A DNA stretch of 64,000 nucleotides from Flavobacteriia bacterium (GTDB lineage Bacteria; Bacteroidota; Bacteroidia; Flavobacteriales_D; Crocinitomicaceae). The notes below the pieces were generated by a model. The model did no database searches and was not told the origin of the DNA. It worked only from the letters and a program-made list of their open reading frames with translations. This document shows positions 52,324 through 61,821 of the stretch, piece by piece. A program made the position numbers and the translations under genes. Location of the stretch: NCBI GenBank assembly GCA_947450325.1, contig CANFUT010000012.1:53069-117068 (forward strand), in the 5' to 3' direction. Numbering within the stretch: the stretch's first letter is position 1; each line of letters opens with the position of its first letter.

Positions 52324-54129
52324 TCAATGCGTAGCAATCGCATTTTCGTCCAACGAAACACCTTGTTTTTTCAAAATTCTTCTTGCTGAAAAAGCAAAAA
52401 TCACCAAGTAAGCAAAACAAACGGCGCCAATCACGAAAGAAAATTGAATGCCAATAATATCTGCTAATTTTCCTTGAATTGGAGGCAAAATGGCACCGCC
52501 TAAAATCATCATGACCAAAAAGGATGAACCTTGAGATTGATGTCCGCCCAAACCTGCCAAGGAAAGTGAGAAAATCGATGGCCACATGATGGAACAAAAT
52601 AAACCACAACTCAAAAATGCATAAACTGCGGTCAATCCAGTAGTCATCATTCCTACGATAATCGCTGCGATTCCCAAAAATCCAAAAACGCCTAAGGTCA
52701 ACGCTGGTTTGTCTTTCGTGAGAAAGGAAGCAACAATTTGAAAAACCACGCAACCAGTGTACATGTATAATTTGTCGATGTTGTAGCCCGCCAATTTGGT
52801 GAATCCAAGTACCAAACCAAAAGCAACCAAAGGAACGATTACTTTCAAAATCTGCTTAGTTTGCTCAGAAAAATTGAAAGCGTTAATTGCGCCAGCCCAA
52901 CGACCAATCATCAAACTTCCCCAAAACATCGCGATGAACGGTGCAATTTCAGAAGAACCGTAACCGCCAAATTCTTTTTGCTTCAAGAGTTCTCCCAAGT
53001 TACTTCCGATCGCTACTTCCACTCCAACGTAAGCGAAAATGGCCAACATTCCCAAAGTCAATTGCGGATATTGCATCGCGCCCCAACCTGCTTTTTGTTT
53101 TTTTCCTTTTGCAAATGCAAATAAAAGTCCTGCAACAACCACCAATAATCCACCAGAAAGCCAGTAAAGTCGGTTTTTTTCTAAAGGCATTTTCGTTTCA
53201 TTAATACTGACTTTCAAAGCCGCCTCTTTTTTTCTGTTTTCTGTAATTTTTGCTTCAGTAAAGTTAATGTTTTCGTCTTTTTTCAAAGCGACAACTTCTT
53301 CTAATTGCGTTTCAAATGTGACCAACTTTTTGGCTTCCTTCGTTCTGTAACTATTGAAAACAGGTGCAAAACAAGCTGCCAATAAAAGTGTGATGATCAA
53401 CAAAGTATACATTGCTTTTTTGGGCTTTACACCTTCAATCAGGGTAGAATTTTCTTCCAAAATCGGCATGATTTTTCCTGCAGGAACTTTTTTAGATAAT
53501 CCAAAAAGTGCCGCAACTCCGACAAATAAAATTCCTACAAAGGCATAGAGAATAATGACTTTGGTCAAAGGAAGCGATTTAATCATGTCGTCGCTGATTG
53601 CTGAAGCCGTTCCGAAAAGCGCCAAAGCAACAATCAATGGTCCGATTGTCGTACCTAAACTATTGATTCCGCCTCCCAAACTGATTCTGTTTCCGCCAGT
53701 TGCTTCGTCTCCGAGCATAATCATGAATGGATTGGCGGAAGTTTGTTGCAATGAAAATCCTAAAGCAACAATGAAAAGTCCGAGTAACATGCCCACAAAA
53801 ACATTGAAATAAACGGATACAATCATAATCGCAGCACCAAATGCAGAAAACAACAATCCGTAAACGATGCTTTTCTTATAGCCCCAAGTTCCCACAATGT
53901 CTTTGGAAACCGTGGTACTGAAAATGAAAATACCCAATGCGCCAGTGTAATAAGCAATGTAAAATGAAAAATCAATCAGCTGACTCTGAAATTGATCCAG
54001 GTGAAAGTAGTTTTTACAAAAAGGAATGAATACACTGTTTCCCGCGGCGATAAATCCCCAAAAGAAAAAAACCGTTGAAAGGGTTGAAAGTGCACCGTAA
54101 TTTGTTTTTTGATTATCTGCTTGTGACAT
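52324..54129 (-). CDS. FHS-family MFS sugar permease with long central insertion
   Basis: 601 residues, longer than the usual 400-440 of the fucose/glucose/galactose:H+ symporter group. The N-terminal half has FFFWGFIAAGNSVFIPFCKNYF, a LGFSLQQTSANPFMIMLGDEATG segment and GGGINSLGTTIGPLI, which match that family. About 12 membrane helices are seen. Between helices 6 and 7 (about residues 258-330) lies an extra charged segment (RTKEAKKLVTFETQLEEVVA and KITENRKKEAALKVSI) that looks like a periplasmic or cytoplasmic coiled coil. It would bring sugar freed by the neighbouring hydrolases across the inner membrane. It is divergent from the hydrolase gene and so probably shares regulation. Confidence 0.87.
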   Translation of the reverse strand: MSQADNQKTNYGALSTLSTVFFFWGFIAAGNSVFIPFCKNYFHLDQFQSQLIDFSFYIAYYTGALGIFIFSTTVSKDIVGTWGYKKSIVYGLLFSAFGAAIMIVSVYFNVFVGMLLGLFIVALGFSLQQTSANPFMIMLGDEATGGNRISLGGGINSLGTTIGPLIVALALFGTASAISDDMIKSLPLTKVIILYAFVGILFVGVAALFGLSKKVPAGKIMPILEENSTLIEGVKPKKAMYTLLIITLLLAACFAPVFNSYRTKEAKKLVTFETQLEEVVALKKDENINFTEAKITENRKKEAALKVSINETKMPLEKNRLYWLSGGLLVVVAGLLFAFAKGKKQKAGWGAMQYPQLTLGMLAIFAYVGVEVAIGSNLGELLKQKEFGGYGSSEIAPFIAMFWGSLMIGRWAGAINAFNFSEQTKQILKVIVPLVAFGLVLGFTKLAGYNIDKLYMYTGCVVFQIVASFLTKDKPALTLGVFGFLGIAAIIVGMMTTGLTAVYAFLSCGLFCSIMWPSIFSLSLAGLGGHQSQGSSFLVMMILGGAILPPIQGKLADIIGIQFSFVIGAVCFAYLVIFAFSARRILKKQGVSLDENAIATH

Positions 54130-54187
54130 AGGGTTGCGTTTTTCTATTAGCTTCTATTTTAAATCTTTAGAATAAATCCAATAATCA

Positions 54188-54215
54188 TTGGCAATTCAAA
54201 CTTTTCTTAACTTTG
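54188..54215 (+). promoter_or_regulatory. Promoter of the glycan-utilisation operon
   Basis: TTG at 54188-54190 and TAACTTTG at 54208-54215, separated by 17 nt, form a full Bacteroidota promoter (-33 TTG, -7 TAnnTTTG). The predicted leader to the ATG at 54307 is about 85 nt and AT-rich. The same 177-nt interval must hold the promoter of the divergent permease, which I cannot place. Confidence 0.65.
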
Positions 54216-54306
54216 ATTGTTAAATAAATTAACATTTCTTATCAATTTGTTGCGCAATTTAAAAATAAAATTTAATATTGTACAAATTACCATAACAAAT
54301 AATTGA

Positions 54307-55656
54307 ATGCATAAGATTTTAATTTTCATCTCGTTTCAATTTATAGTTGGTTACACTGCAATTCTTTTTGCACAAGTAAACAAAGTAACAATCGTTTCTG
54401 ATGACGCTGGACAATGGCAATTGAAAGTCAATAACGAAAACTACTACATCAAAGGTGGGGGTGGAACGGTTCATTTAGATGTTTTGAAATCTTGCGGAGG
54501 AAATACCATTCGAACTTGGGGAATTGAAAACGCACAAGAAATTTTGGATGCCGCAGAAAAGATGAATATGAAAGTGATGTTGGGCTTGTGGGTTCAGCAC
54601 GAGCGACATGGCTTTGATTATGAAAATCAAGAAAAAATCGCTGCGCAATTGGAATCTTTTCGATTGGCTGTTAGAAAATATAAAAATCATCCTGCATTGT
54701 TGCTTTGGGGCGTTGGTAACGAATATGAATTGGAATATAGCAACACGAAAGTTTGGGCTGCAGTGAATGACATCGCTAAAATGGTGAAAGAAGAAGACCC
54801 AAATCATCCAACATCAACCGTTACAGCTGGAACAAATCCTGAAAAATTGAAATTTATCAAAGAGGTAATGACAGCCGTTGATATTTACGGAATCAATACT
54901 TATGGCGATATTGAAGGCGTTGAAAAAGTTTTGAAAGACGGAAATTATCAAGGTCCATACATGATCACAGAATGGGGACCAAACGGACATTGGGAATCTC
55001 CAAAAACCAAGTGGGGAACTTCTATCGAACAAACGAGTACAGAAAAAACCAAAGTTTATTTGGAGAGATACCAAAAATGCATCGCAGGTCAAGGAAAACA
55101 ATGCATTGGTTCTTTCGCCTTTTTGTGGGGACAAAAACAAGAATATACTCACACTTGGTACGGATTGTTTAACGAGCAAGGAATGCCAACTGAAGCCATC
55201 GATGCATTGGAATTTGATTTCACTGGAAAGTATCCTGAAAACAGATGTCCCTCAGTAGATTCAATTCATTTCAACGGTCAAAATTCAGTCAAAAATGTGA
55301 TTTTAAATTCAAAGGAAAAATATGATTTTGAAGTTTTTGCCAAAGATTTAAATCAAGACAAATTATCTTACGAATGGGAATTGTATCCCGAAAGTACCGA
55401 CTTGAAATCAGGTGGAGATGCTGAAGCTAAACCAACGATGATTCCTGGAAAACTTAAAGGAAAAAACAGTTCAGCGGTTCAACTTGTTGCACCTAATTCT
55501 GAAGGAAGATATCGCTTATTTGTTACGGTAAGCGATGGAAAAAAAGTCGCTTATTTGAATGTTCCTTTTTACGTTCAATACGATGCAAACAGTAGCGCTA
55601 ACGTGAAATCAATTCAATTTAAAAAGCAAGATTTAAAATCATTTGATGAAGAATAA
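54307..55656 (+). CDS. Clan-A glycoside hydrolase (GH2-like TIM barrel) with C-terminal Ig-like domain
   Basis: 449 residues. Signal peptide 1-22 (MHKILIFISFQFIVGYTAILFA). Residues 40-310 are a TIM barrel in the manner of GH2/GH5-type enzymes: YYIKGGGGTVHLDVLKSCGG, TIRTWGIENAQEILDAAEKM, VMLGLWVQHERHGF, the acid/base Glu in LLWGVGNEYE (E139), and the nucleophile in MITEWGPNG (E222). The C-terminal 130 residues (from DSIHFNGQNSV) are a PKD/Ig-like domain with VTVSDGKKVAYLNVPFYV. No T9SS domain, so it is periplasmic or outer-membrane associated. A beta-glucan substrate is inferred from the GH16 nearby. First gene of a five-gene operon running to 61473. Confidence 0.85.
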   Translation: MHKILIFISFQFIVGYTAILFAQVNKVTIVSDDAGQWQLKVNNENYYIKGGGGTVHLDVLKSCGGNTIRTWGIENAQEILDAAEKMNMKVMLGLWVQHERHGFDYENQEKIAAQLESFRLAVRKYKNHPALLLWGVGNEYELEYSNTKVWAAVNDIAKMVKEEDPNHPTSTVTAGTNPEKLKFIKEVMTAVDIYGINTYGDIEGVEKVLKDGNYQGPYMITEWGPNGHWESPKTKWGTSIEQTSTEKTKVYLERYQKCIAGQGKQCIGSFAFLWGQKQEYTHTWYGLFNEQGMPTEAIDALEFDFTGKYPENRCPSVDSIHFNGQNSVKNVILNSKEKYDFEVFAKDLNQDKLSYEWELYPESTDLKSGGDAEAKPTMIPGKLKGKNSSAVQLVAPNSEGRYRLFVTVSDGKKVAYLNVPFYVQYDANSSANVKSIQFKKQDLKSFDEE

Positions 55657-57499
55657 AAAGCTACATATCGCTTCACTTGTAGTCGGTTTTGCTTTTCAAA
55701 GCTTTTTTGGAATGGCTCAATCTCCCGCTGATACTTCTCAAAGTGAATCAGGAGTTGGTTTGTTTCCCAAAAAAGCACCAAAATCGCTAGACAACATTTC
55801 CGTTTCTGGTTATTATCGTTTTTTGGCTTGCTATTCAAGCATGGAAACGCAATACCCAGAATTTCAAGGAGTCAATAAACGTGTCTTTATCGGGGACGAT
55901 AGCAACATTCCGCAATTGATGTTGAATTTTGGGTTGAGACCATCCAAAAGCACTTCGATTAGCACCGATTTTTACCTGTGGACGCCAATGTCAGGATCAA
56001 ACAAAGATTATGTCAAAGGATTAAATTTAGGAATCAATTTAACAGGAACGCATTCGACAAAATACGGAATGTTTTCTGTAAAAACTGGCGGAATTCATTG
56101 GTATTCATTGAGTCCGATGACATTTGCGACTAACATTGGTTACAATCGTTTCAGTTTGTTTGAAAGAAATCCGTGGGATCCAAATACAAGTTCTGTATTA
56201 GAGCGATACAAACGCTTTTACACAGATGGCGCTTTGAATCAAGACATTCGTTGGGGACAACAGGCTTTTCAAGGTTTCATTTTGGAAGGTGCGCGTTTGC
56301 CGAAAGATTTTTCATTTGCTTTCATGCACGGAAAATCGCAATATAACGGCGGTGCTTTGCCTTTGCCAAATACGATGACAGCTGGAAAAATCAAAAAGAA
56401 CTTTGGAACCAATTTCGTCAGTGCCAATGTCATTGCTAGCAAAACGTATTCTGATAGTTTGACAAAAAATGTCTTAGGTTATGAATTGATTACTTCTGAG
56501 TTCAATTTCAAAATCAAAGAAATAACGCTTTTGGGTGAAATTGGAAGTGGAAATTACCACAGTCCGACTTACAAAGCAAAATGGGGCGAAGCATTGGATA
56601 TCAAAATTCAATTTTCGAAAAAGGCGACATACTTTCCTTTGGAAGTTCGATACTACCAAATCAGTCCTTACGTCATCAACAACAATGGTGTTTTCTGGAA
56701 TTCCTCTATCATGGAATACAACAGCGCACTCAACAATACGGAAACGCCAGGAAGTCAACCTTCCTTGATTCCATTTGCGAGTTCTTTGGTTTCAATCGGA
56801 CAATTGACCAACAACCGTCGCGGATTGATTTTGAATTTAGAAATGCCATTCAAACACCAAAAAATTGCCATTGGATATAGCGCTGCGAAAGAAATCATCG
56901 CACTTTCAGACAAAATCACCTATGGTCATACGGCGAATAACTTAGCGATATCAAGATTTTGGAGATGGGGATTTCCAGCAAATGTTGGGCCTTACAACAA
57001 CATCAATAAAATCTACAGAGGTGTTTATGAAACATTGCAAATCACGGATTCGATTACTGCAAAAGGATTCAATTCAGTCGAAGTGAGTTATAAAACCAAT
57101 TTAAAATTGTTCAACCGTGAATTGATGTTCTTTTACTTGGGTGGATTTCACACCGTTCAAAGTGATTTTTCAGCACTTCCAAGATATTCTAAAAAAGCAT
57201 ATTTACAGAGCTACAACAATCAAGTGGAGATTTATTACTTGTTATTCCCAAAATTGGTGATTTCAAACTATTTTGGATACGACAGAATGATTGCCAATAC
57301 ACAAACGCAATTAGATGCTGTTTCAAATCTTCCAAAAAACCAAACAGGCTTGAGTTACGCCATCGGATTGGACTTTCAATTGGCCAAAAACACTGGATTA
57401 TATGTCCGTCAACGTTGGTTTAAATACCACGATGCCAATTATTCATTGGACAAATATTCAGGCACAGAAACTACTGTTGAACTAAAAATATTCTTTTAA
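55646..57499 (+). CDS. Outer-membrane beta-barrel protein of the glycan locus
   Basis: 617 residues from the ATG at 55646, which lies 11 nt inside the hydrolase gene. Signal peptide 1-24 (MKNKKLHIASLVVGFAFQ... GMA). The mature sequence has alternating strands with many aromatic residues and short Gly/Asn turns, YYRFLACYSSMETQYPEF at the N-terminal edge and a terminal strand TTVELKIFF ending in Phe. No plug domain and no TonB box, so it is a porin-like channel or scaffold rather than a SusC-type transporter. The translational overlap shows it belongs to the hydrolase operon. Family not recognised. Confidence 0.8.
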   Translation: MKNKKLHIASLVVGFAFQSFFGMAQSPADTSQSESGVGLFPKKAPKSLDNISVSGYYRFLACYSSMETQYPEFQGVNKRVFIGDDSNIPQLMLNFGLRPSKSTSISTDFYLWTPMSGSNKDYVKGLNLGINLTGTHSTKYGMFSVKTGGIHWYSLSPMTFATNIGYNRFSLFERNPWDPNTSSVLERYKRFYTDGALNQDIRWGQQAFQGFILEGARLPKDFSFAFMHGKSQYNGGALPLPNTMTAGKIKKNFGTNFVSANVIASKTYSDSLTKNVLGYELITSEFNFKIKEITLLGEIGSGNYHSPTYKAKWGEALDIKIQFSKKATYFPLEVRYYQISPYVINNNGVFWNSSIMEYNSALNNTETPGSQPSLIPFASSLVSIGQLTNNRRGLILNLEMPFKHQKIAIGYSAAKEIIALSDKITYGHTANNLAISRFWRWGFPANVGPYNNINKIYRGVYETLQITDSITAKGFNSVEVSYKTNLKLFNRELMFFYLGGFHTVQSDFSALPRYSKKAYLQSYNNQVEIYYLLFPKLVISNYFGYDRMIANTQTQLDAVSNLPKNQTGLSYAIGLDFQLAKNTGLYVRQRWFKYHDANYSLDKYSGTETTVELKIFF

Positions 57500-57501
57500 T
57501 C

Positions 57502-59199
57502 ATGAGATTTACATTATACATAGCATTGCTTTTAAGTAGTTTTTCAGCTTTTGCACAAGAAGGAAAAAAAGTACAATTTGTTGGTGGCGCACGTTCCCTT
57601 TTGTCACACACTGACTTTACTTCCAAAACGGATACAGAAGATACTGTCACTTCAAGAAAAATGACAGGTGGATATGCATTGCTTGATTTAGGTTTTAAAA
57701 TCAATCCAAATGCAACAACGGAAATTTTGGGAATGGTTCGTATCAAGAATAATTTCGGGGGTTTTTGGGGAAGTGGCGTCAATTTTGACGTTCGACAACT
57801 GTATGTCAAAGGTGTTGCAGCCAATGTGTTGAGATATCAAATTGGAAACATTGATTACAAATTATCGCCTTATACTTTCTACAATCACAATGCGGATATG
57901 TTGGTGCAATCAACTGGTTCATTAAAAATTAAGGAAGACATTGTGAATTATGAAAGTTTCTACAAAAACAACACTTGGCGTCAACAAGGCGCTGCGGCGG
58001 ATTTTGCATTGAAATTTCCAAAAGTGATTCAAGAAATGAAATTCAATGGATTTATCACAAGAATGAATCCAACGAACATGACCAATATCTTGGAGAGATT
58101 TTATGGAGGTGGAAATTTTACGATTGTTCAAAGTAAGTATTTCACGATAGGCGGAAATCACGTCAGCGTTTTTGATTTGAAACAAACTGCAGCTTCCAAC
58201 GATGCTTATAGAAACAGCGTTTCAACAGGAACATTTGCATCCGGTATGGAATTCGATAAAATCAAATTTGGAATTGATGGTGAAACAGGATTTTCTAACA
58301 GTTTTTCATCGCAAGACAATGAAGGAAAATTGGCAGATTATTTCTTTAATGCTAAGTTAAATGTCGAAGCAAAAAAATTGGGCATCAAATTCAATTTGGG
58401 ATACATGGACAACGGTGCCGATTTTAGAAGCGCTGGTGCACAATCCAAAAGAGTGGATTATAATCAAGTGAACAATTATTACGACCGTTATACCAACGCA
58501 CAAATTGTTAGACCTTTGTCAATGTACGATTTGTACAACGATCCAACTTTATACACAAGTTCCATCAACACTGGAATCATGGCTTACAATCCTTCGATCA
58601 ACAACGCGTTGCCTTATGGAACAGCCACTTTCAACCGAAAAGGAATTTATTCAACGCTTTCTTATGAAGACAAAAAGAAGACTGTAGCTGTTAGTGCAAC
58701 TTATTACAAGTTGAGCGAAATCAGAGGACAAGGAACATTGAATTTAAAAACATTTGATTACCTGAAAGGAAATTTGGTTTTTGATGTTTCAAATCTGTTG
58801 AAATGGAAATTGAAACAAATCATCAATGTAGGTGTTGCTTACCAAAATACGCAACGCAAAAGTGATTTGTCTTTTGAAAAAATCAGTTTGAAATCAACCA
58901 CAATGAATGTGGGTGTGGAATTGGAAATTGTGAAAGATTTGTCGATTCTCGGTAACGCATTTATGTTCTCAAGTGTTGGAAATGAATTGTTGCCAGTTAG
59001 AAATGATAAAGGAGAAATCATCAATTTTAATCCGTACATTGTAGATGGACAAGAACTCAACATTTCTGCAGGTTTGAAATTCAACTTTTCGAAAGATGTT
59101 TACTTGGCTTGTTTGTATGAGCAAAACAAAAACAATTTTAATACTTTAAACCCATACAATATCAAACAATTGATGTTGTTTTATGTTATGAAATTTTAA
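57502..59199 (+). CDS. Second outer-membrane beta-barrel protein of the glycan locus
   Basis: 565 residues. Signal peptide 1-19 (MRFTLYIALLLSSFSAFAQ). The rest is porin-like: repeated strand-turn-strand units, for example VNFDVRQLYVKGVAANVLRY and GTFASGMEFDKIKFGIDGETG, and a C-terminal strand IKQLMLFYVMKF ending in Phe. Sequence similarity to the preceding barrel is not obvious by eye, so it is probably a different family member rather than a tandem duplicate. It follows the first barrel by 2 nt. The function of a pair of barrels without SusC/SusD is unknown. Confidence 0.8.
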   Translation: MRFTLYIALLLSSFSAFAQEGKKVQFVGGARSLLSHTDFTSKTDTEDTVTSRKMTGGYALLDLGFKINPNATTEILGMVRIKNNFGGFWGSGVNFDVRQLYVKGVAANVLRYQIGNIDYKLSPYTFYNHNADMLVQSTGSLKIKEDIVNYESFYKNNTWRQQGAAADFALKFPKVIQEMKFNGFITRMNPTNMTNILERFYGGGNFTIVQSKYFTIGGNHVSVFDLKQTAASNDAYRNSVSTGTFASGMEFDKIKFGIDGETGFSNSFSSQDNEGKLADYFFNAKLNVEAKKLGIKFNLGYMDNGADFRSAGAQSKRVDYNQVNNYYDRYTNAQIVRPLSMYDLYNDPTLYTSSINTGIMAYNPSINNALPYGTATFNRKGIYSTLSYEDKKKTVAVSATYYKLSEIRGQGTLNLKTFDYLKGNLVFDVSNLLKWKLKQIINVGVAYQNTQRKSDLSFEKISLKSTTMNVGVELEIVKDLSILGNAFMFSSVGNELLPVRNDKGEIINFNPYIVDGQELNISAGLKFNFSKDVYLACLYEQNKNNFNTLNPYNIKQLMLFYVMKF

Positions 59200-59203
59200 T
59201 CAT

Positions 59204-60211
59204 ATGAAAAAGATATTTTTTATTTCACTTGTAGGTTTCAGTTTGCTTACTTCTTGTCGCAAGGAGGACATAAACAAAATTGATGGTCCATCTTTAGAAG
59301 ATTTAAATGGTGCTTTCAGTGTCATCAACGGATTGCAATCAAGCAAAGATTCTGTTGATTTTGCTGCTGGAGAAACTGTATTTTTCACCGCTGAAATTGC
59401 GAAAACTACGCCGTGGAAATTGCGTGTCATGGGAATGACAAGTGGTGCTGAAAAAATCATGACTGGAACAAGCAAAATCATTGATGCAAGTCAGACTTTG
59501 TGGAATGGTTCAACAACCAATTTGCCTATGTTTAAAGGTGAAATTTGTAAAGTAGAACTGACATTCCCAGGTTTACCTGATACATTAACAACTTCTATAA
59601 AAGTCATTAATCCAAAAGTGAATTCAGGGTTTTTAATTTCTGATTTTGAAACTGGATTTAATCCTGGATGGGTTTCCTTCGTTCAAACTGGAGCGGATAT
59701 GGATTTTCAAATCAAATCGGATGTCACAGCACCAGAAGGAAATTCATATTACAACATGGCAGGAACAGTGGATTGGGACTGGTTGGTTGGTTTAATCAAT
59801 TTCAAAGCTACGGCATACAGCGGTGCGACTGTACTTCCGTTGACATCCAATCCAAATAATTTGTATTTCAACGTGATGGTTTATGGAGAAGTTGGTTTAA
59901 CAAACAGCTTGGTACTTTTCCAATTTCAAGAAGATGAAGATGCCAATGGTACTTTTGATTCTGCAACAGAAGATATGTATTCACACCAAATTACAATCGA
60001 CTGGGTTGGTTGGAAATTGGTTTCTATTAAATATAGCGATATTCCTTGTTTGGTGAACGGAAGCCCAGCAACAGCGAGCGGAAATGCGCAACATAATTCT
60101 GACAAAATAAATCAAATCAACATGTTGCACCTGGCAAATCCAGTTTCGGGTTATGCAAAATCTAAGTTGGATTACATTATTTTCACTGAAAACGGTCCAT
60201 TGATTCCATGA
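59204..60211 (+). CDS. Surface lipoprotein of the glycan locus with carbohydrate-binding-like domain
   Basis: 335 residues. Lipobox LLTSC with Cys17 predicts lipidation; the next residues RKEDIN include the acidic pair seen in surface-exposed Bacteroidota lipoproteins. An N-terminal Ig-like part (about 40-135) precedes a galactose-binding-like beta-sandwich (145-335): GFLISDFETGFNPGWVSFVQ, NSYYNMAGTVDWDWLVGLINF, ITIDWVGWKLVSIKYSDIPC and KLDYIIFTENGP, the layout of CBM families such as CBM11. It would capture glycan at the surface. It follows the second barrel by 4 nt and overlaps the next gene by 4 nt. Confidence 0.8.
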   Translation: MKKIFFISLVGFSLLTSCRKEDINKIDGPSLEDLNGAFSVINGLQSSKDSVDFAAGETVFFTAEIAKTTPWKLRVMGMTSGAEKIMTGTSKIIDASQTLWNGSTTNLPMFKGEICKVELTFPGLPDTLTTSIKVINPKVNSGFLISDFETGFNPGWVSFVQTGADMDFQIKSDVTAPEGNSYYNMAGTVDWDWLVGLINFKATAYSGATVLPLTSNPNNLYFNVMVYGEVGLTNSLVLFQFQEDEDANGTFDSATEDMYSHQITIDWVGWKLVSIKYSDIPCLVNGSPATASGNAQHNSDKINQINMLHLANPVSGYAKSKLDYIIFTENGPLIP

Positions 60212-61473
60212 TGATAAAGGCAATTTCAATTGCTTCAATTTGCTTGTCCATCTTTCAAATTGCTGCGCAAAAAGATACGTTGAAAATTCAGAAATTGGAT
60301 CAAGTCGATGTAATTGACAACCGTGTTTTCAAAAGAATCGGATTGTATGATGAAACGGCTGATGCAACTGGTTTTTCAATTCGTGGCTTCAATCAATTAG
60401 ATATTTTCAGCAATGACATGTCGGATGAAGTTTGGTTCTCCAAAAACACTTCCTGCATTAATGTCAAATTGAAAGAAGATGCGCAAAACAAGTTTTTGAA
60501 TGTCAAATGGAACAAAGACCAAGATGGTTGCGACTGGGTTGGATTGGGTTTTGGTTGGGATTTTTGGACAGCGAAAGACATGGGCGGATTGATGGACACT
60601 ATTGCACTAGAATTAGAAGTTCGTTCCACAGGAAAAAACCTTAAAAATTTGCCTTTGGCTTTTGGCTTTGAAGATTACACAGGCAAACAATCATGGCTTG
60701 GATTTTCGAAGAACTTTGTCCAAAACAAAGAAATCACACAAGCTTGGACCAAAGTAACGATTCCATTTTCGTTGTTTCCTTTTGAGGAAAACGATTTTGA
60801 AATGACAAGCATGAAACAATTGATTATCCAATTTTTCGCTGAAGGAGAATTCGAAATCAATGCCATTAAAATTGTTCCTTTTTCAGGGAAATTAAAATTG
60901 GAAACTACTGCATTAAATGCAAAACAAAAGATTCAAATCGATGGTGATTTAAGTGAGTGGAAACAAACATTTACCAGTTTCGGTGAAAACCAAAAATTTG
61001 CTGTGATGCAAAAAAATGACAGTTTGTTTATGGCGTTTCAAATCATCGATTCAACACCACGTATGAACAAACAAACTGGAACTAATTTGTGGAACGGTGA
61101 TGCGATTGAAATTGCTTTTGCAACCAACCAAAACAGCAGCGAAAAACGCAAGTTTTTATTGATGAGCGACAACCATTTTGGAATTAATTGTGGCGCAAAT
61201 CCCTATGTTTGGAATTGGAAGAATGAAGAGATTTTGAAAGAAGTGTCTTATCAAATCAAGGAAAATAACGCTGGTTATTCGGTTGAAATGGCAATTCCGT
61301 TCAAAGATTTGTATAAAACTTCCTTGGTTTCAGGAATGAACTTAGGATTTGAAATTGCGGTTGATTTAAGCGGTTCGAATGAACTCAGAGGTGAGCAACA
61401 ACGTTGGAATAGTTCAGACAAAGAAGGATTTCATACAAACCCTTCTGTCTGGGGTAAAATGATTATTGAATAA
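60208..61473 (+). CDS. Secreted protein with galactose-binding-like and CBM9-like domains
   Basis: 421 residues. Signal peptide 1-20 (MMIKAISIASICLSIFQIAA). Residues 45-225 are a beta-sandwich like the second half of the preceding lipoprotein (WVGLGFGWDFWTAKDMGG, KVTIPFSLFPFEENDFEM, KQLIIQFFAEGEFEINAI). Residues 235-420 are a family 9 carbohydrate-binding-like domain: KIQIDGDLSEWKQTF, SLFMAFQIIDSTPRMN, WNGDAIEIAF and GYSVEMAIPFKDL. No catalytic signature and no sorting domain. ATG at 60208 overlaps the previous TGA. Probably a glycan-binding component of the locus; whether it is periplasmic or released is not known. Confidence 0.82.
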   Translation: MMIKAISIASICLSIFQIAAQKDTLKIQKLDQVDVIDNRVFKRIGLYDETADATGFSIRGFNQLDIFSNDMSDEVWFSKNTSCINVKLKEDAQNKFLNVKWNKDQDGCDWVGLGFGWDFWTAKDMGGLMDTIALELEVRSTGKNLKNLPLAFGFEDYTGKQSWLGFSKNFVQNKEITQAWTKVTIPFSLFPFEENDFEMTSMKQLIIQFFAEGEFEINAIKIVPFSGKLKLETTALNAKQKIQIDGDLSEWKQTFTSFGENQKFAVMQKNDSLFMAFQIIDSTPRMNKQTGTNLWNGDAIEIAFATNQNSSEKRKFLLMSDNHFGINCGANPYVWNWKNEEILKEVSYQIKENNAGYSVEMAIPFKDLYKTSLVSGMNLGFEIAVDLSGSNELRGEQQRWNSSDKEGFHTNPSVWGKMIIE

Positions 61474-61491
61474 TTATCCGCACCACTAAAA

Positions 61492-61738
61492 TCTTTTGTT
61501 CCTTTTGCTTGATCAAAACGAACCCAAAAATCAAGGCTTTGTAATCAAGTTAAAGCGCAGATTTTCGCACGAATTCAAATTTTTTCATCATGCGCTTTAT
61601 TTTAAAAGCTTCTGAAAATCTGATTTTGTCGGTGATCTACTCCATTAACATTACGTAGCTTCCTCCAAAACTCTACATTTTCAGTGCACCTTTAAAAACC
61701 TTTCTTCCAAGGCCATAAATCTAAAACTTTTAATTTAA
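61492..61738 (+). repeat. Dispersed intergenic repeat, copy 2 (about 246 bp)
   Basis: Starts 18 nt past the stop of the CBM9 gene and fills most of the interval up to the GH16 gene. It is the direct-orientation partner of 31683-31930, with about one change per eight to ten bases by eye. Substitutions inside the first 46 nt keep the imperfect palindrome around TTGATCAA. The rest of the interval (61739-61821) shows nothing recognisable. Confidence 0.8.
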
Positions 61739-61821
61739 GTCCCGTCTGATTTAATTTACCTAATCAATTTGATTTAATGTAATTTACAAAGAATAAATTA
61801 GAGTTTGATCCGACAACAGTG

